From assembly GCF_019703515.2 (NCBI RefSeq), contig NC_059393.1, positions 14,702,501-14,766,500 of the forward strand: DNA of 64,000 nucleotides. Direction: 5' to 3'. Below, one piece after another: positions 1 through 13,714 of the stretch. Every line of letters starts with the position of its first letter. Within the stretch, counting starts at the first letter, position 1. Below the pieces are notes generated by a model. It was not told the DNA's origin. It did no database searches and saw only the letters and a list, made by a program, of their open reading frames with translations. Source of the DNA: Myxocyprinus asiaticus. Its lineage: Eukaryota; Chordata; Actinopteri; Cypriniformes; Catostomidae. Made by a program: the position numbers and the translations under genes.

Positions 1-29
1 CCTACTACACAGGGAGGAAACTTTATAGT

Positions 30-289
30 AAAAAAGACTTAAGAATTGATCTGTTTCTCACACACACTTATCATATCGCTTCAGAAGACATGGATTTAGC
101 TACTGGAGTCGTATGGATTACTTTATTATGCTGCCTCTATGTGCTTTTTTGTCACCATTCACTTGCATTGTGATGACCTACAGAGCTGAAATATTCTTCT
201 AAAAATCTTAGTTTGTGTTCTGCAGAAGAAGAAAAAGTAATGAGTAAATGATGAGAGAATTTTTATTTTTAGGTGAACTATCCCTTTAA
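30..289. mobile_element. Foldback TTAA MITE, family A copy 1 (right part)
   Basis: The sequence ends in GTGAACTATCCCTTTAA and carries the internal segments shared with the copies at 3004, 6192 and 55790 (a 'cattcacttgcattg' block and a 'gatgagagaattttt' block). The left part is cut by the window edge. Ends reading TTAAAGGGATAGTTCACCC and the TTAA target suggest a non-autonomous piggyBac-like element; this class assignment is inferred. Confidence 0.65.
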
Positions 290-840
290 AATCTTGCCTA
301 CAAAAAAGTAATTGAACATTTTGAACATGATTACACAGGAAACAAGATACGGTTCGTTGAGCTCATGCTGACCTTTGTGGGGCATGTTGTCACACTATAG
401 TGTACATTGTCACAGTAGACACCTGCCATTAAACAGCTTATTATAGGCTACTCTGCAAAAGTTTAAGTTAAACAATTACAAAACACAACACAATTCATGA
501 AACAGCAAAAATGTTTTTCAGTATATGTGTAATTGGACGTTTGACGCAAAACCTTATGGCCTCCAGGGTTTAGCTCTTGTTGAACCTGTGTGACAACTAG
601 CCGCAGTCCTCCCTAGATATGGATACTGTGCTAAATGTTAAAATTTTTTGATCTTTTAGATTTATATTAAATATGAATACATTTACAAAAACCTTGTAGC
701 TGTAAGAAGCACCCCAGTTTCTATTTCTTTTACAAGCAGTTGAGGGCATGCAGATGAGTTGAAGCTAGATATTATTAAAGAGCCAAACTGATTTGAAGAT
801 GTGAATATGAACTCACTGTGCTGTATAATTACTCGGTGTG
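290..840. other. Intergenic, nothing recognised
   Basis: AT-rich sequence with no convincing reading frame, RNA gene or repeat that I recognise. Confidence 0.5.
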
Positions 841-1284
841 ACATTTTGGCCCAACGTCAGAATCCCCAATTTGGAATGCCCAATTCCCAATGCGCTCTAA
901 ATCCTCATGGTGGCGTAGTGACTCACCTCAATCCAGATGGCGGAGGACGAATCTCAGTTGCCTCCGCGTCTGAGACCGTCAGTCCACGCATCTTATCACG
1001 TGGCTTGTTGAACGTGTTACCATGGAGACGTAGCACGTGTGGAGGCTTCACGCTATTCTCCGCGGCATCCACGCACAACTCATCACGCTCCTCACAGAAA
1101 GCGAGAACCACATTATAGTGACCATGAGGAGGTTACCCCATGTGACTCTACCCTCCCTAGCAACCGGGCCAATTTGGTTGCTTAGGAGACCTGGCTGGAG
1201 TCACTCAGCATGCCCTGGATTCGAACTTGCGACTCCAGGGGTGGTAGTCAGTGTCAGTACTCGCTGAGCTACCCAGGCCCCCCT
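841..1284 (-). mobile_element. tRNA-derived SINE
   Basis: Read on the - strand, the element begins GGGGCCTGGGTAGCTCAGCG, which resembles a tRNA A box (TAGCTCAGC). About 50 nt later comes AGTTCGAATCC, a near-perfect B box. The roughly 350-nt body is much richer in CpG and GC than its surroundings. It ends near 'ccaatttgg/attccc' repeats at 850-895. The structure is that of a polymerase III retroposon. The short open frames it contains on both strands are incidental. Confidence 0.75.
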
Positions 1285-2207
1285 TAGATCTAGAATCGTA
1301 AATATTTCTTGTTCACTTTTTGTCATCACGTTTCTTTGTTTTACTTCTTTTTTTTTTTTTTAATCCCAAAACATTCATTTTCTTAGCAAGTTTAAAAAAG
1401 TCCAAAATTTTCAAAGTGATCTCAGACTTTTGGACACCATTGTACATTTTTCTAACTGATAGAAACAAGGTTAAGAAAAGTATGCACTTAACTTTGTAGA
1501 AGGCTCAGAAATAATTAATACTGGCTCCCCAAAGCAAAGACAGGACATGGCATTGAAGTTAATGGCTTCCTGTTCTTTTGACAGGGACTACAGAACAAAC
1601 CCTGCAAGCATGACTAATTGCATAGTTTGTTATTATGGGATGGATCAGCTGTATAGTTCCCTAGCAACATGCATTTAAATATTTCACCTTGAAAAAACAG
1701 CCCTGCTACATAGTTTGAGCTATAGAGAGGTGACATTTGAAACCCTCTTCTTTATGTAAATGAATTTTCCCTGTTAGATAGAAAATGAGTGATCCATTTT
1801 CCTCCTTATTGTCAAGAAGTTTTGAACCATTTTATTTTTTGTTTGTCACATCCATGCACCTTTCAACTAGGTATTTGATTGAACTGTAGGGAAGATTTTG
1901 ATCTGTTGTGTTTTCGTGACAAGGGAGGTAAAAATAGCACACAATCATGAAACGTTTGTATGCTCCATTTCCTTTCGGATTTGTTGAAACACTAGGTGGC
2001 AAATGTTCAGTTTAATCAGAATGTGTAAACAGACAAACATTTAGACTGTTTTCTAAAAAAAATTGTATTTAAATTCATCAGTTGTAGCTTCAGGGGACCA
2101 TAAATTAATGAGATTAATGTAAATTTATATCCAAATTGCCTCTGATCATTTTGTCCTCTCCAATTTATTCATTTCAGTTGATTGAATGTTGAACTTATCA
2201 GAATAGG
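1285..2207. other. Intergenic, nothing recognised
   Basis: AT-rich, with a T tract at about 1348-1362. No gene or repeat was recognised. Confidence 0.5.
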
Positions 2208-2213
2208 CTATAT

Positions 2214-2766
2214 TTAAAGGACTAATTCTGGTTCAACACAAGTTAAGCTCAGTCGTTTGTGGCATAATGTTGATTACCACAAAAATATATTTTGATTCAT
2301 CCCACCTAAAGAAAAGTAACAATCGAGGTTAGAGTGAAGCAATTGCAATGGAAGTGAATGGGGCCATCTTTGGAGGGTTTAAACAGAAATGTGAAGTTAA
2401 TAATTTTATTAAAGCTTTTACAACTTTGAGATGTAAGTTGTTTAATTTTTGTTTTTATGGTCGTTTAGGGTTCGTAATGACAATGAAGTTGTAAAATTGT
2501 ATATAACTTTTCCCAGAAACTGTTAGAAAGTGATTTTATCACACTAATTCATGTTAATACACATATTGTTTAAGTCTTGTGACTAAACTTTTGAAACAGT
2601 AAGTCCTTTAAAATTTTCAGATTTGGCCCGAAGTGCCTCACTGTAGCCAAGATCTTTTTTTTTTTTTAAGAAAATAATTATCGAATTAATTTTTGTGGTT
2701 GTCAAAATTATGCCACAAATGCTGTCGACTGAGCTTAACTTGAACTGAACCTAGAATTTTCTTTAA
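2214..2766. mobile_element. TTAA-flanked inverted-repeat MITE, family B copy 1
   Basis: The left end reads TTAAAGGACTAATTCTGGTT and the right end, reverse-complemented, TTAAAGAAAATTCTAGGTT. Inner blocks are also inverted: 'gtggcataatgttgattaccac' near 2260 faces 'ttgtcaaaattatgccacaaatg' near 2700. A second copy is at 27591-28120. Ends and target site match a non-autonomous piggyBac-like element. No coding capacity. Confidence 0.65.
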
Positions 2767-2847
2767 TAAAATAGAATGCATACTATAGAGAAATAATTTT
2801 ATTAGAATTTTTTCAAATGGCAATCAACACAATATGTAACATTATTA

Positions 2848-3981
2848 GCTGGGTTTCCATCCAACTATTTTTATTTAAAATTGCGCATAAGAAATCCTGA
2901 ATGAAAACGCTTGATATGTGAATTAACTTTCTAAATGCACTTAAAATTGAATGCGCTAGGAGGGGGTGGATTTTATAGAGTTTCACATTAGAAAAAATGT
3001 GCATTAAAGAAATAGTTCAACCAATCATGATTTTGTGTGACTTTCTTCTGCAGAACACAAATTATGATTTTTATAAGAATGTCTCAGCTCTGTAGGTCCA
3101 TAAAATGCAAGTGAATTGGTGCCAAAATGTTCACCTTCACCCTGCCCAGTAGGGGGCGGTATGCATGAATGTGAATCACCAAAAACACAAGAAGAAGAAT
3201 GTGAAAGTGATCAGTTTCTCACCCACACCTATAACACGCTTCTGAAGATATTGATTTAACCACTGGATTACTTTTATGCTGATTTATATGATTTTTGGAA
3301 CTTCAAAATTTTGGCACCCATTCACTTGCATTGTATGGACCAAAAGAGCTGAGAAATGCTTCTAAAAATCTTCATTTGAGTTCAGCAGAAGAAAGCCATA
3401 CACATCTGGGATGGCATAAGAGTGAGTAAATGATGAGAGAATTTTCATTTTTGGGTGAACTATCCTTTAAGGTGATGGAAACAGTTTATTTGTAAAACGA
3501 TGATGTGTTTTGACCATTCGTGCATGTGTTATGAGTGTGTGATAGCTTGATGTGACTGGCCAAAACAAAAGGTCCAACCTTGGCACATACCCCTTGTCAT
3601 TCGGAAGTGTTTAACCCACAGCTGGTCGATAAAGTGGATCCTCACAATCCACCAGAACAGTTTTGAGAGCGGGTGCCCCCAGGCATGTGGAGACTTGTGG
3701 CGTGTGGGCATCCATTTCAGCCTCATTATATCAGATATTACACTTATTCTGTGGTGTCTCTTAGCAGCATTTAATTAAACAAGGTACAATTGCTCCAATC
3801 CTGCAAATAAAACTCTCCCAGAAACAAGAAGGTCATTCAGCATCTCCATGTTGACAAGCCGGCTTCCTCAAGATAATACACATGATGCAGTGGATGGAAA
3901 CGCACACTGATTCATATTTTCTTAAGTCACATTTTTAGAAATGCGCTTAAAAAATGTGAAACATTTAGATAGAAACCCAGC
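2848..3981. mobile_element. Non-autonomous DNA transposon with GCTGGGTTTC termini
   Basis: The left terminus GCTGGGTTTCCATC is mirrored by the right terminus GATAGAAACCCAGC, and both sides carry adjoining TA (alternatively ATT). Blocks further in ('gcgcataag', 'gcgctt') are also inverted. No transposase is visible. A complete family A MITE (3004-3470) sits inside, so about 670 bp belongs to the host element. Superfamily not assigned. Confidence 0.6.
3004..3470. mobile_element. Foldback TTAA MITE, family A copy 2
   Basis: It is bounded by TTAA at 3004-3007 and 3467-3470. The left half carries 'cagctctgtaggtccat' and the right half its inverted partner 'atggaccaaaagagctgag', so the whole is one long imperfect hairpin. 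It is nested within the transposon at 2848-3981 and is therefore the younger insertion. Confidence 0.75.
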
Positions 3982-4544
3982 TATTTTGATGTGTGGCCAT
4001 TGTTTGAAGATATTGCATGGTCGTGCCATTTTTTCAATGAATGCAAATTGAGGACCACCACTTAAGGACTAGTGGAACCTCCAAAAAAGATTGGGACACT
4101 GACAATCGGTGGCACACTGAAAAGGCTATAGCATGACGGGATAGTTCACCCAAAAATTAGTCATACGAGGGTGGGTAAATGATAATAGAATTTTCGTTTT
4201 TGGGCAAACTATTCCTTTAAAGCTTATAGGCTATGCAACTGTAAAGCTGCAGATGGGTTGTTAAGGAAAATCAACATTTGCTTCAGGTCTGTGAATGATT
4301 TCTTGCCTATGTAATGCCAAGTAAAAATGATTATTGCCAGAACAATTAACACTAGTGGTGTATTATTTATTTACTACTCTATAATAACCAGTACAGTACT
4401 ATTTAGAATGTATTATTACATAAAGAAAATATTAACATTTTGTAAAAAGTTAAGTATTATTTTAAAGCTTCAAGTATTATAAGCTTTTTCCCTAAAGATA
4501 CCATACTTTACGCAGACTGATCACACAGTTAATCAGCAACAGTG
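3982..4544. other. Intergenic with one short MITE relic
   Basis: Apart from the family A relic at 4136-4220 nothing is recognised here. Confidence 0.5.
4136..4220. mobile_element. Short family A MITE relic
   Basis: It starts GGGATAGTTCACCCAAAAA and ends TTTTTGGGCAAACTATTCCTTTAA about 85 bp later, so the two termini of family A are nearly fused. It looks like an internal-deletion derivative. Confidence 0.6.
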
Positions 4545-5005
4545 GGTCGAAAGTTTCACTGCTGAAATCGGTCTGTGCTTACCAAAATTCCAATAACTGC
4601 CCCCAGTGGCCGAAGCTGGAAGTGTTGTGAACATATGGGTACGTGAGAGCTCCAGTTTCCGGGTGAAATGTCCACAGAGTGGCGCCAAAAGCATGTTGTA
4701 TTTTTAGTAGTAAATGACGTAATAGTCAACAGGAATGCATATTTTGTTAACTCTACCCCATAACCCAAACCCCAAACCTAAACCTAACCATCAGTCGAGT
4801 AAAAATTGAATTTTAGAGCAAAAATGCAACCTCTGAATTGCTTTCACCATTGTTTATGTGAATGCAATTACTTCCTGGTTTTCACAGCACCAGAACCTGT
4901 GTCTTGGAGGTTGCTCACACAACACGCTGTCAGTAGCGCAAAAGGGAAATGTGTTCACGCTCAAATTGATCAGCATTTTTTTTATTTCCCCCAATCTTTG
5001 CACTA
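4545..5005 (-). mobile_element. Dispersed family C, copy 1
   Basis: It shares, in reverse orientation, the blocks seen at 7980, 58262 and 62238: 'gtaagcacagaccga', 'cactgggggcagt', 'aactggagctcac', 'gtggacatt', an 'aggtttggggttt' tract and a 'ggaagtaattgc' block. The class is uncertain. A GGTTCAGATCC-like B-box block in better copies suggests a tRNA-related segment, so a composite SINE is possible. Confidence 0.6.
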
Positions 5006-5759
5006 CCTGTTGATGACCTTTGCATTAAATTGTTTGATTAATTTAAAATAGGCTCTTTTCATTATTTTTTAAGGAGACAGCCATAGTTCTGAAATCTTGT
5101 TCACTTTTGCACATTACAATCAGCCATGTTGATGATACATGCAACAAAGTTTCTGGACAATTTCTTCTCCGCCACCTTCTCAAAGTGGGGGATGACCATA
5201 AAAAATTCATAACTGACGTCAAGTGTTTGGTTCATGTTTGATCATACATGTAGATATTTCAATTATTACTGAAAGATAAAATTAATTTAATAAGGTGGTT
5301 GAGGGGGCCAGTCGGGTGGCCAGTAGTCTTTTAGTACTAAAAATGACTTGCCTTATTCTTATGAAACCCTATACCATGATTCATTTATAGGCTTCTCTAC
5401 AGCACTGCTATCATTGAGATTCAACGAAACGATGAATTATGAAATCCGTCTGCCATCTAGTTAGGATAAAACATAAGGGAGGGACCAACTTTTGTGTTAA
5501 TGAGGGAACTTTGATGTGAAAGTACCAGGAATTGAGGGGGTGGGGGGGCAGGAACATGTGAAAAAGTTAAATGAAAGTATCTCGACTGTCTACAACAGTG
5601 ATTTCGAACCAGTAATGACAGGTTTTATGGGGCAACTTGGAAAGATTTAGATTTTGCTTTGTTAAACCTATAAAAACAGAAATTACTTTAAAATGACTTT
5701 AAAATAACCATATAGTGCTGTTAATAAAACAATTAAAAACAATGAATCTAATTTTTTAA
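5006..5759. other. Intergenic, nothing recognised
   Basis: Contains a short G-rich stretch near 5536-5552. No gene or repeat family was identified. Confidence 0.45.
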
Positions 5760-6000
5760 TTAAAGAGATTTCACCCAAAAGTGTTAATTATCTCATCATT
5801 TACTCACTCTCATGCTGCCTGAAACTTATATGACTTTCTTTCTTTTGCGGAACAAAAATACATATTTTTTAAGGATATAGGATGTGTTTTTGTCCATACA
5901 TTGCAAGTCAGTGGGGTCCAAAACCTTCAAGCTCCAAAAAGGAAATAAAGGCAGCATAAAATTAGCCTAATCCATAGGACTCGAGTTATTTAATCCATGT
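5760..6000. mobile_element. Family A MITE, copy 4 (left half)
   Basis: It carries 'atttcacccaaaa', 'atttactcactctcatgctg', 'gactttctttctttt' and 'ggcagcataaaa' in the order of the left half of family A, with clear divergence. No right half follows. Confidence 0.6.
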
Positions 6001-6191
6001 CCATACTCGCTATAAATATTATTTTTGGGCAATTTAACTTTAATGACTTAAAACATTGAGGTAACTTTTAATGCATTAAAAAACAAAAAATAATATTTGT
6101 AAGTTTTTTTTTGTTGTATGCATGACAGGGGAGCAACTGCAGTGTATACAATGCATAAGGACACCACACAAAGGGAGGAACTGAATCATGC

Positions 6192-6654
6192 TTAAAGGGA
6201 TAGTTCACCCAAAAATGAATATTCTCTCATGATTTACTCACCCTCCTGGAATCCCAGATGTGTATGACTTTCTTTTATCTGCTCAACATGAAGAATATTT
6301 CAGCTCTGTAGGTCCATACAATGCAAGTGAATGCGTGCCAAATTTTGGAAGCTCCAAAATCCACATAAAGGCAGCATAAAAGTAATCCACATGACTCCAG
6401 TGGTTAAATCCATGTATTCAGATATGACATGATAAGTGTGGGTGAGAAACAGATCAATATTGAAGTAATTTTTTGTCATAAATTCTCCTCACTGCTCAGT
6501 CAATCTCCACTTTAACTTTTTTTTCACATTCTTCTTCTTGTGTTTTTGTTGATTCATATTCTTCATGCATATCACCCACTAGTAGGCAGGGAGAAGAATT
6601 TCTAGGCAGTAAATGATAAGACAATTTAAATTTTTGGGTGAACTATCCCTTTAA
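6192..6654. mobile_element. Foldback TTAA MITE, family A copy 5
   Basis: It is complete: TTAAAGGGATAGTTCACCCA on the left and GGGTGAACTATCCCTTTAA on the right, with a perfect TTAA at each end. It is one of the best-preserved copies in the window. Confidence 0.8.
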
Positions 6655-7675
6655 GATTCCAGACAAAGGTACATTTCTGCAACAGAGTTCTTTACCTGCC
6701 TCATTTACACCTTCAGTAAAGCACTCTTTCCTACTTTTGTGACATCAAATGAGAGGGAGACGCACAAAGCTGTCTGTGTGCGTCTTTGTTTGTTTTACAG
6801 TTTATGCTATGTTTAAGTTCTTTTGGATTAAAGATTTACATTGACCATTCAGCTGGTTCCCGCGTCCTCCATGCCCATCTTAAGAACCTTGTTACAGTGC
6901 CAATGTAAGAGTAGTTGAGCCTTACTGGTGGGACTGTGGTGGCACATACAGTAAGACAAAATGGTCGGGAAATACTGGTCTACAGGACAGGAAGTTAATA
7001 CACCAAACCTCCTGCCTGTGACCTTTCATTAGGCCTGTTTGAGCTGGCAGGGAGTATTAAGATGGTTAATTGTTTCTCATTAATGACTGATTAGGGAGTT
7101 GGAGGGGAACCGCAGGAATCGCGACTAGCTGGACAAACACACACTTTAATATATGTAAGGGATAATGTACAGTTGGCTGGCCATTATCGCAAAATAAACC
7201 CCAACAGAGTGATCAGGACCATGACGTGAAGCTTATTACACAACTACTTACCAAATACATAAATAAAAAGGACATGAAATATTGTTTTGGGTTGAAATTA
7301 TTTTGTTATGTGAGAATTAAGAGACTGCACAGTGATGTGAATGATGTAAAAATAGTTCCGATATATAGGAAATCGATTGCCTGGGAAAACAGACACATAT
7401 ACTGTCATAGCTGTCATTATGTAAGATATAATACACAGCCAGGCAGTTATTATCGCAAAATAAACCCTGGCAATTCAAGTTAATTTTTCTATGAACTAGT
7501 TAGCTAACCTATTTAGCTATAATGTAACACCATCCTCTATTTTAAGTTCTCTCTCATCTAGCTCTTTGTATCTCTTACCGGTTCCTTATTCTTCCACACA
7601 GTGTTTTCTCTTTCTTGCTGTAACTTCATCCTCCTGAACTTTTATCTATGAATGGGTTTATGCTCACCATATATA

Positions 7676-7677
<2 letters not shown>
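6655..7677. other. Intergenic; possible conserved non-coding block
   Basis: No gene was recognised. The motif TCGCAAAATAAACCC occurs twice (about 7187 and 7452) in similar surroundings, suggesting a short duplicated repeat. The stretch 6985-7110 has balanced composition and homeodomain-like TTAATTG and CATTAATGA motifs. Confidence 0.4.
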
Positions 7678-7730
<53 letters not shown>

Positions 7731-7736
7731 TACTGT
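7678..7736. repeat. (TA)n followed by (CA)n microsatellite
   Basis: An uninterrupted TA run of about 40 nt is followed by a short ACACAC run, flanked on both sides by 'tactgtatat'. Confidence 0.95.
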
Positions 7737-7979
7737 ATATAGTAAAGTTAATACGGAAGTTCTACAAGGCCATTTTTCTGCAGTCAACAAACCATTTTGA
7801 GTTGCAAGTCGGTACCAATTAGCTATTCCAACTTGCACTGATATGAAAATAGAGAGAATCAACATGAGAGAGCACAGAATCGATATGTTGTCTTATGAGA
7901 TATGAGAGTCAATATTTCAGAAAGCCATGTAAAAAACAAAAACATTTGGCCCCAGAATGCTTGTTTAACCAGTTAAAAT

Positions 7980-8530
7980 CACAACATGATCACAAGGGAA
8001 GTCGGCATGCTGTTTCTGAGAGTTCCGGTTTCCCAAGGATCAGCCTCATTATGCCGACTCACCAACAAGCGGCATCTCCTATCAGACATATTTGCATCGG
8101 CTGCAGTGTGTTCACCTTCCCCTATGGTGCAACTGAAGCACATTGCATTAGCAGCTTGGGAGACCTGGGTTCAGATCCTTGTTGATACAAGGAAGCAATT
8201 GCTTTCACGTAATCAGTGACGACTGCGATTTGGAGGCTGCATTTTACATTTTAAATCCACTGATGGTTAGGTCTAGGTTTGGTGTTTAGTTTGGTTTGGG
8301 TTGGGTTGGGTATGGTAGAGTTTATAAAATAAGCATTCCTCTTCACTGTATTACAATCTGTACAACTGAAAATAACTTGTTTCACGATTCACTTTTGGCA
8401 CCCCTTTGTGGACATTTCAACTGGGAAATGGAGCTCACACAAGCCATATGGCCAACAGCATTTACCGCTTTGGCCACAGGTGGTTTTTTTTGCATTTTGG
8501 TAAGCACAGACCAATTTTAGCTAAAAAATT
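7980..8530 (+). mobile_element. Dispersed family C, copy 2
   Basis: This is one of the fullest copies. In order it has 'aacatgatcacaagggaagtcggcatg', a tRNA-like segment with GGTTCAGATCC near 8168, the block 'ggaagcaattgctttcacgtaatcagtga', a GGTTTGGGTTGGG tract near 8290, 'ttttggcacccctttgtggacatt', 'aatggagctcaca' and 'gtaagcacagacc'. The pieces are named in the shorter copies as well. Any reading frame inside is incidental. Confidence 0.65.
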
Positions 8531-9895
8531 CAAACTATTGTCTAAAAATCAAGTATTCCAAAGAGGTGTGTTAGAGCGCAACAGTTTGGTTCCAGATAAA
8601 ATCCCATTCATTTTTCCCCCATAAGAGTATGGTTTTTAACGGTAACTTATAAACCTTTAAAGACAGACCTTTATTTATAACAAATACTATTCAATAGTGG
8701 AATTTGTGGTGAATAACTACACTACCCATGAACCTACAGAGAAAAATCCACCAATCAGAGAATCACTGCAAACAAACCATGGCAAAAGAGCTCTGTAGCC
8801 ACTGCCCACTTCCATTACGCACTGTGAATGATGCAATCGAGTCGGTCTCCCAACACTCTCAAACTATTATCTAATCAGCCAATCATGTGACAGCAGTGCA
8901 ATGCATAAAATCATGCAGATACAGTTTCCATATACAGTATAACCTAAAAGTTGCAATTAACAACAACTTTAAATCAACAATTTTATATTTACCTATAGTT
9001 TTTTTATTTGAATTTACATCATTCATCATTCGAAAGCTGTGTAATAAAGATATTTGACCCCAGAATGCTCAAATGCCCAGAATTGATCAATTAGAATCAA
9101 GTGTTCCAGAGAGCTGTGTAATTAATTTTAATACACACATATGCATTCACACACCCACCCACTCATGTTAAATGCTCCTATCTCAACCCCCAGACAGGCT
9201 GCGAGTTCAAACCTTAATCCGACACGTGAGCCTGAGGGATCTTTTTAAGGGAAGATAGAGCAACGCTCTTTAGAGGGATGGCAGATACCCAGACGGTATA
9301 TACTTTGACATAAGTGGATCATGTGAAGGAGATCCATCAGGAGAGGACAGGCATAGCTTAATATGATTGCGCACTTCACAGCAGATACTCATAGTCATTC
9401 AAAAATCAAGACTTAACTTGAAGCTACTTAGCTTTCCTGCCAAAAGGTGTCAATGATAAATGCTATCTGCCGTGACCCAGGCTAATGCACTCAATAGCAG
9501 CCTTCTTCACAGTCTTGATTATTTCGTGAGCTGGAAAGGGAATCAAATATTTTAACAACACTTCTTGAATGCTGCATCACTCCCTTGGCTGTCACACCTA
9601 TACTGTTGAAGTCCAAATCCCAGAAGTCCAGGAGGAAATTCAATTATTTACTTGCAGCCTGAAGAATGGGCTTATCTCCATATTTATTAGGACAGTGACC
9701 AAGCTGAGGCCTGACCATTCAATTACATTTATTATTCTGTAATGCTGCCCACAAACTCCTTTCATTTACAAATGTGACACTGGCTCTTTGCTGACGACGC
9801 TCCCTCTCAAGATTTCTCAAGGGCTCTGAGAGGAACTTCGATGGCGCTTGAAAATGAAAACCTCAACAGTTTTTAAAAAAGGGAGTGACTAGCTA
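8531..9895. other. Intergenic with a Tc1-type fragment and a possible conserved block
   Basis: Positions 8868-8935 ('ctaatcagccaatcatgtgacagcagtgcaatgcat...') match the same Tc1-type terminal segment seen at 13899-13960. The stretch 9600-9850 is non-repetitive and of balanced composition. No gene was recognised. Confidence 0.45.
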
Positions 9896-11512
<1,617 letters not shown>

Positions 11513-13140
11513 CTATTTTCTCCCCCACACCCCTACCTACTCGAGCTGAGTGGAAGCGCAACTATGATCAACCAAGATGCGAGGGCTCTGTGATTCAGAA
11601 AGGCTTTCTAGCACGAGTGATTTCAGGCATCTTTATTCTCTTGAATGCATCCGCATCTAAAAAAACAAGCCTCAGTCAGAGTGTCCCATTATAGTGTGAT
11701 GAAATAAAACTCTAAAATAATGAACAAAAGAGGAGGAAGATAGAAAAGCTAAAGTGACGATATTTCTCAGCTCTGCCCTACTTTCACGTCAATTGCGCAG
11801 TCTCCGCTCTCTGAGAAGAGGGCTCACAATTACCATGTGTCAGTCAGGCATGGCAAGGAAGGCTCATTTAATCAATCACTTCTGTAACAAGCAATTTGGG
11901 AAAAAAGCCCAAAGCTGGCTAGACAAAGCCTCAGAAGATGATCTAAAGTAGCCCAGAGAGCATGTGCTCCAATGTCGTTCTAATGTCCTCCAAACCTGTG
12001 ATACAAAAGGAAAAATTTTAAAAAGTATTTTTTTGGGCTTATAATGAATGTGAACAGTGACTCCATTCTGCCAAGCTCAGAAAGGACAAAAAAAAACAAA
12101 AAAACAACAACAGTATAAAACCACAGTAAATGTAATCAATTTATCAATATGACTTGTGCTCTGTATCAGGGGTTTTCAAATTGGGGTCTGGGGACCACCA
12201 GGAGTCCGCAGGAGTTCTAGGGGGTATGTGGAAATATAAATAAATAAATAAAGTGTAAAATGTGTAAAAAAACAAAAAAAATGATGATATACATTTCTGT
12301 CGAGTCTTCAAAGGGGATAATACATTAAATCAAAGTGAGATTTCGAGACACAGATTGGCGAGGTGAATTGCACCATAATCGGGGACTTTCACTCAATACC
12401 TGACACTCCCATTACTGATAGGTGTTTAACTGCACACCAGGATCAACAATAGGACATTACAGCTGTGTGTACATGCTATCCGTGTTCTGTTCAGTGAGTA
12501 TTGCTTTAGTCTCATTAGATTTATAAATAGTGTATCTTAATGCTGGCCTATTTGGCTGATCAGTGGGTGGCTGACCTTTCTCGGCTGCCCCTGGTGTTGA
12601 TAACGATCGTATCCAGTACGAAGACAAAAACGGGGCTGAAATATCACCCAGCGTCGCAGCCTTATCTCTGCCTGTCACCGTGCTCTGAGTTAAACGCAAA
12701 AGTCACCATCAGTAAAGACAGCACAGCCTTCAGCCTTCGCTACGAATATCAGCCACGGTTAAGTGAGGAGAATGAAGACAAAAACCAACCGGGACTGCCA
12801 CACTCGCGGTGACCCGGTATCTCTCCACAGTATTCAAGCTGCAAATGGCTAGTCTGGTGCTTGTTGTGATTGCTTGACCTCTGGGCTCATGCCAGCAGGG
12901 AGTGAATCTTCCTTCGCATGTGAGAACAATCTGGGGGATATGCCAGCAGGCAGATTGTTGGTACACATTGGCCTGATTGGCTTTGACTTGCTGAGAGCAT
13001 TTGTGGGGCGAGGTGTTCAGTGTAGTCACACTGCAGCCAATATTGTGCTGAATCAACATATTTATGGACTCCTGAGGAGTGGAGTTCCAATGACCTTTTT
13101 AGATTTGATTTGATTGACTAGAATAGGGATAAAGTTAAAG
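11513..13140. other. Intergenic with a hAT-like tip and an unexplained GC-richer block
   Basis: At 12168-12235 'caggggttttcaaattggggtctggggacc' resembles the end of hAT-type repeats, with no partner end nearby. The block 12530-13060 has more CpG than its flanks and frames of 80-109 codons on both strands; none shows a domain I recognise. Confidence 0.4.
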
Positions 13141-13462
13141 CTACACTATGTAACTTTTTTTTTTTGTTAAAAAATAACAAAATGTTATTAATGAGAGAGT
13201 ACAACAAAAATACATCTTCCAAACCATGTATTTACTTTACCCAAGTACACTTTGATAAACCTATAATAATATGATATTATATTATAAATATTTTAGAGCT
13301 GTCGGGACGAATTTCACGGGAAATTGCATACATACGTCATTCGCCTGTGCGTGTTCACGTCATATCCGTACACAGAGAAAATAAGCTCCGGCTACTGCAG
13401 CGTATGTGTGGGAGTAGCTGAAGCTGAAAGTTTGTTGTCACAACGAATGAGAAAAATTTACC

Positions 13463-13677
13463 ATGGATCATTCAAAACGGCAAACCTCTGGGGAATCACC
13501 GGTTGTAAAAACAAAGAAACCCCAAACAGAGCAGAGTCTACAAGCAAAAAGGGAAAGTGACAGAGTCCATAATAAAACCCGAATCAACATTGGCTTGGCT
13601 TTTCAGAGGTGGCGACAACTTCGAGATCTGAAAGGATTTAAAAGCGACCCAGAGATGGCTTTTATCTTACTCAACAG
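13463..13677 (+). pseudogene. Exon-like short coding segment of unknown origin
   Basis: The ATG lies in a good start context (ttaccATGGat). The frame encodes a lysine-rich start (MDHSKRQTSG), a basic middle, and NIGLAFQRWRQLRDLKGFKS followed by an acidic-to-hydrophobic end. It closes at AACAG|GTAAGA, a near-perfect splice donor, one base before an in-frame stop if unspliced. It therefore looks like a first coding exon. I recall similar 'AFxRWRxLR..KG.KSD..A..LL' openings in repetitive fish predicted genes, so it is probably a mobile-element or multicopy gene fragment. Directly upstream, 'aaagctacactatgtaactttt' at 13138-13160 resembles a common fish repeat end. No second exon is visible before the Tc1-type foldback that follows. 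Confidence 0.4.
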
Positions 13678-13714
13678 GTAAGATATTTTATTGATATGGT
13701 TTATGTATAGTTGT

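Noticed and set aside
12457..13059. Overlapping 80-109-codon frames on both strands.
   Set aside because: No recognisable domain, codon pattern or splice structure; the openness is explained by higher GC.
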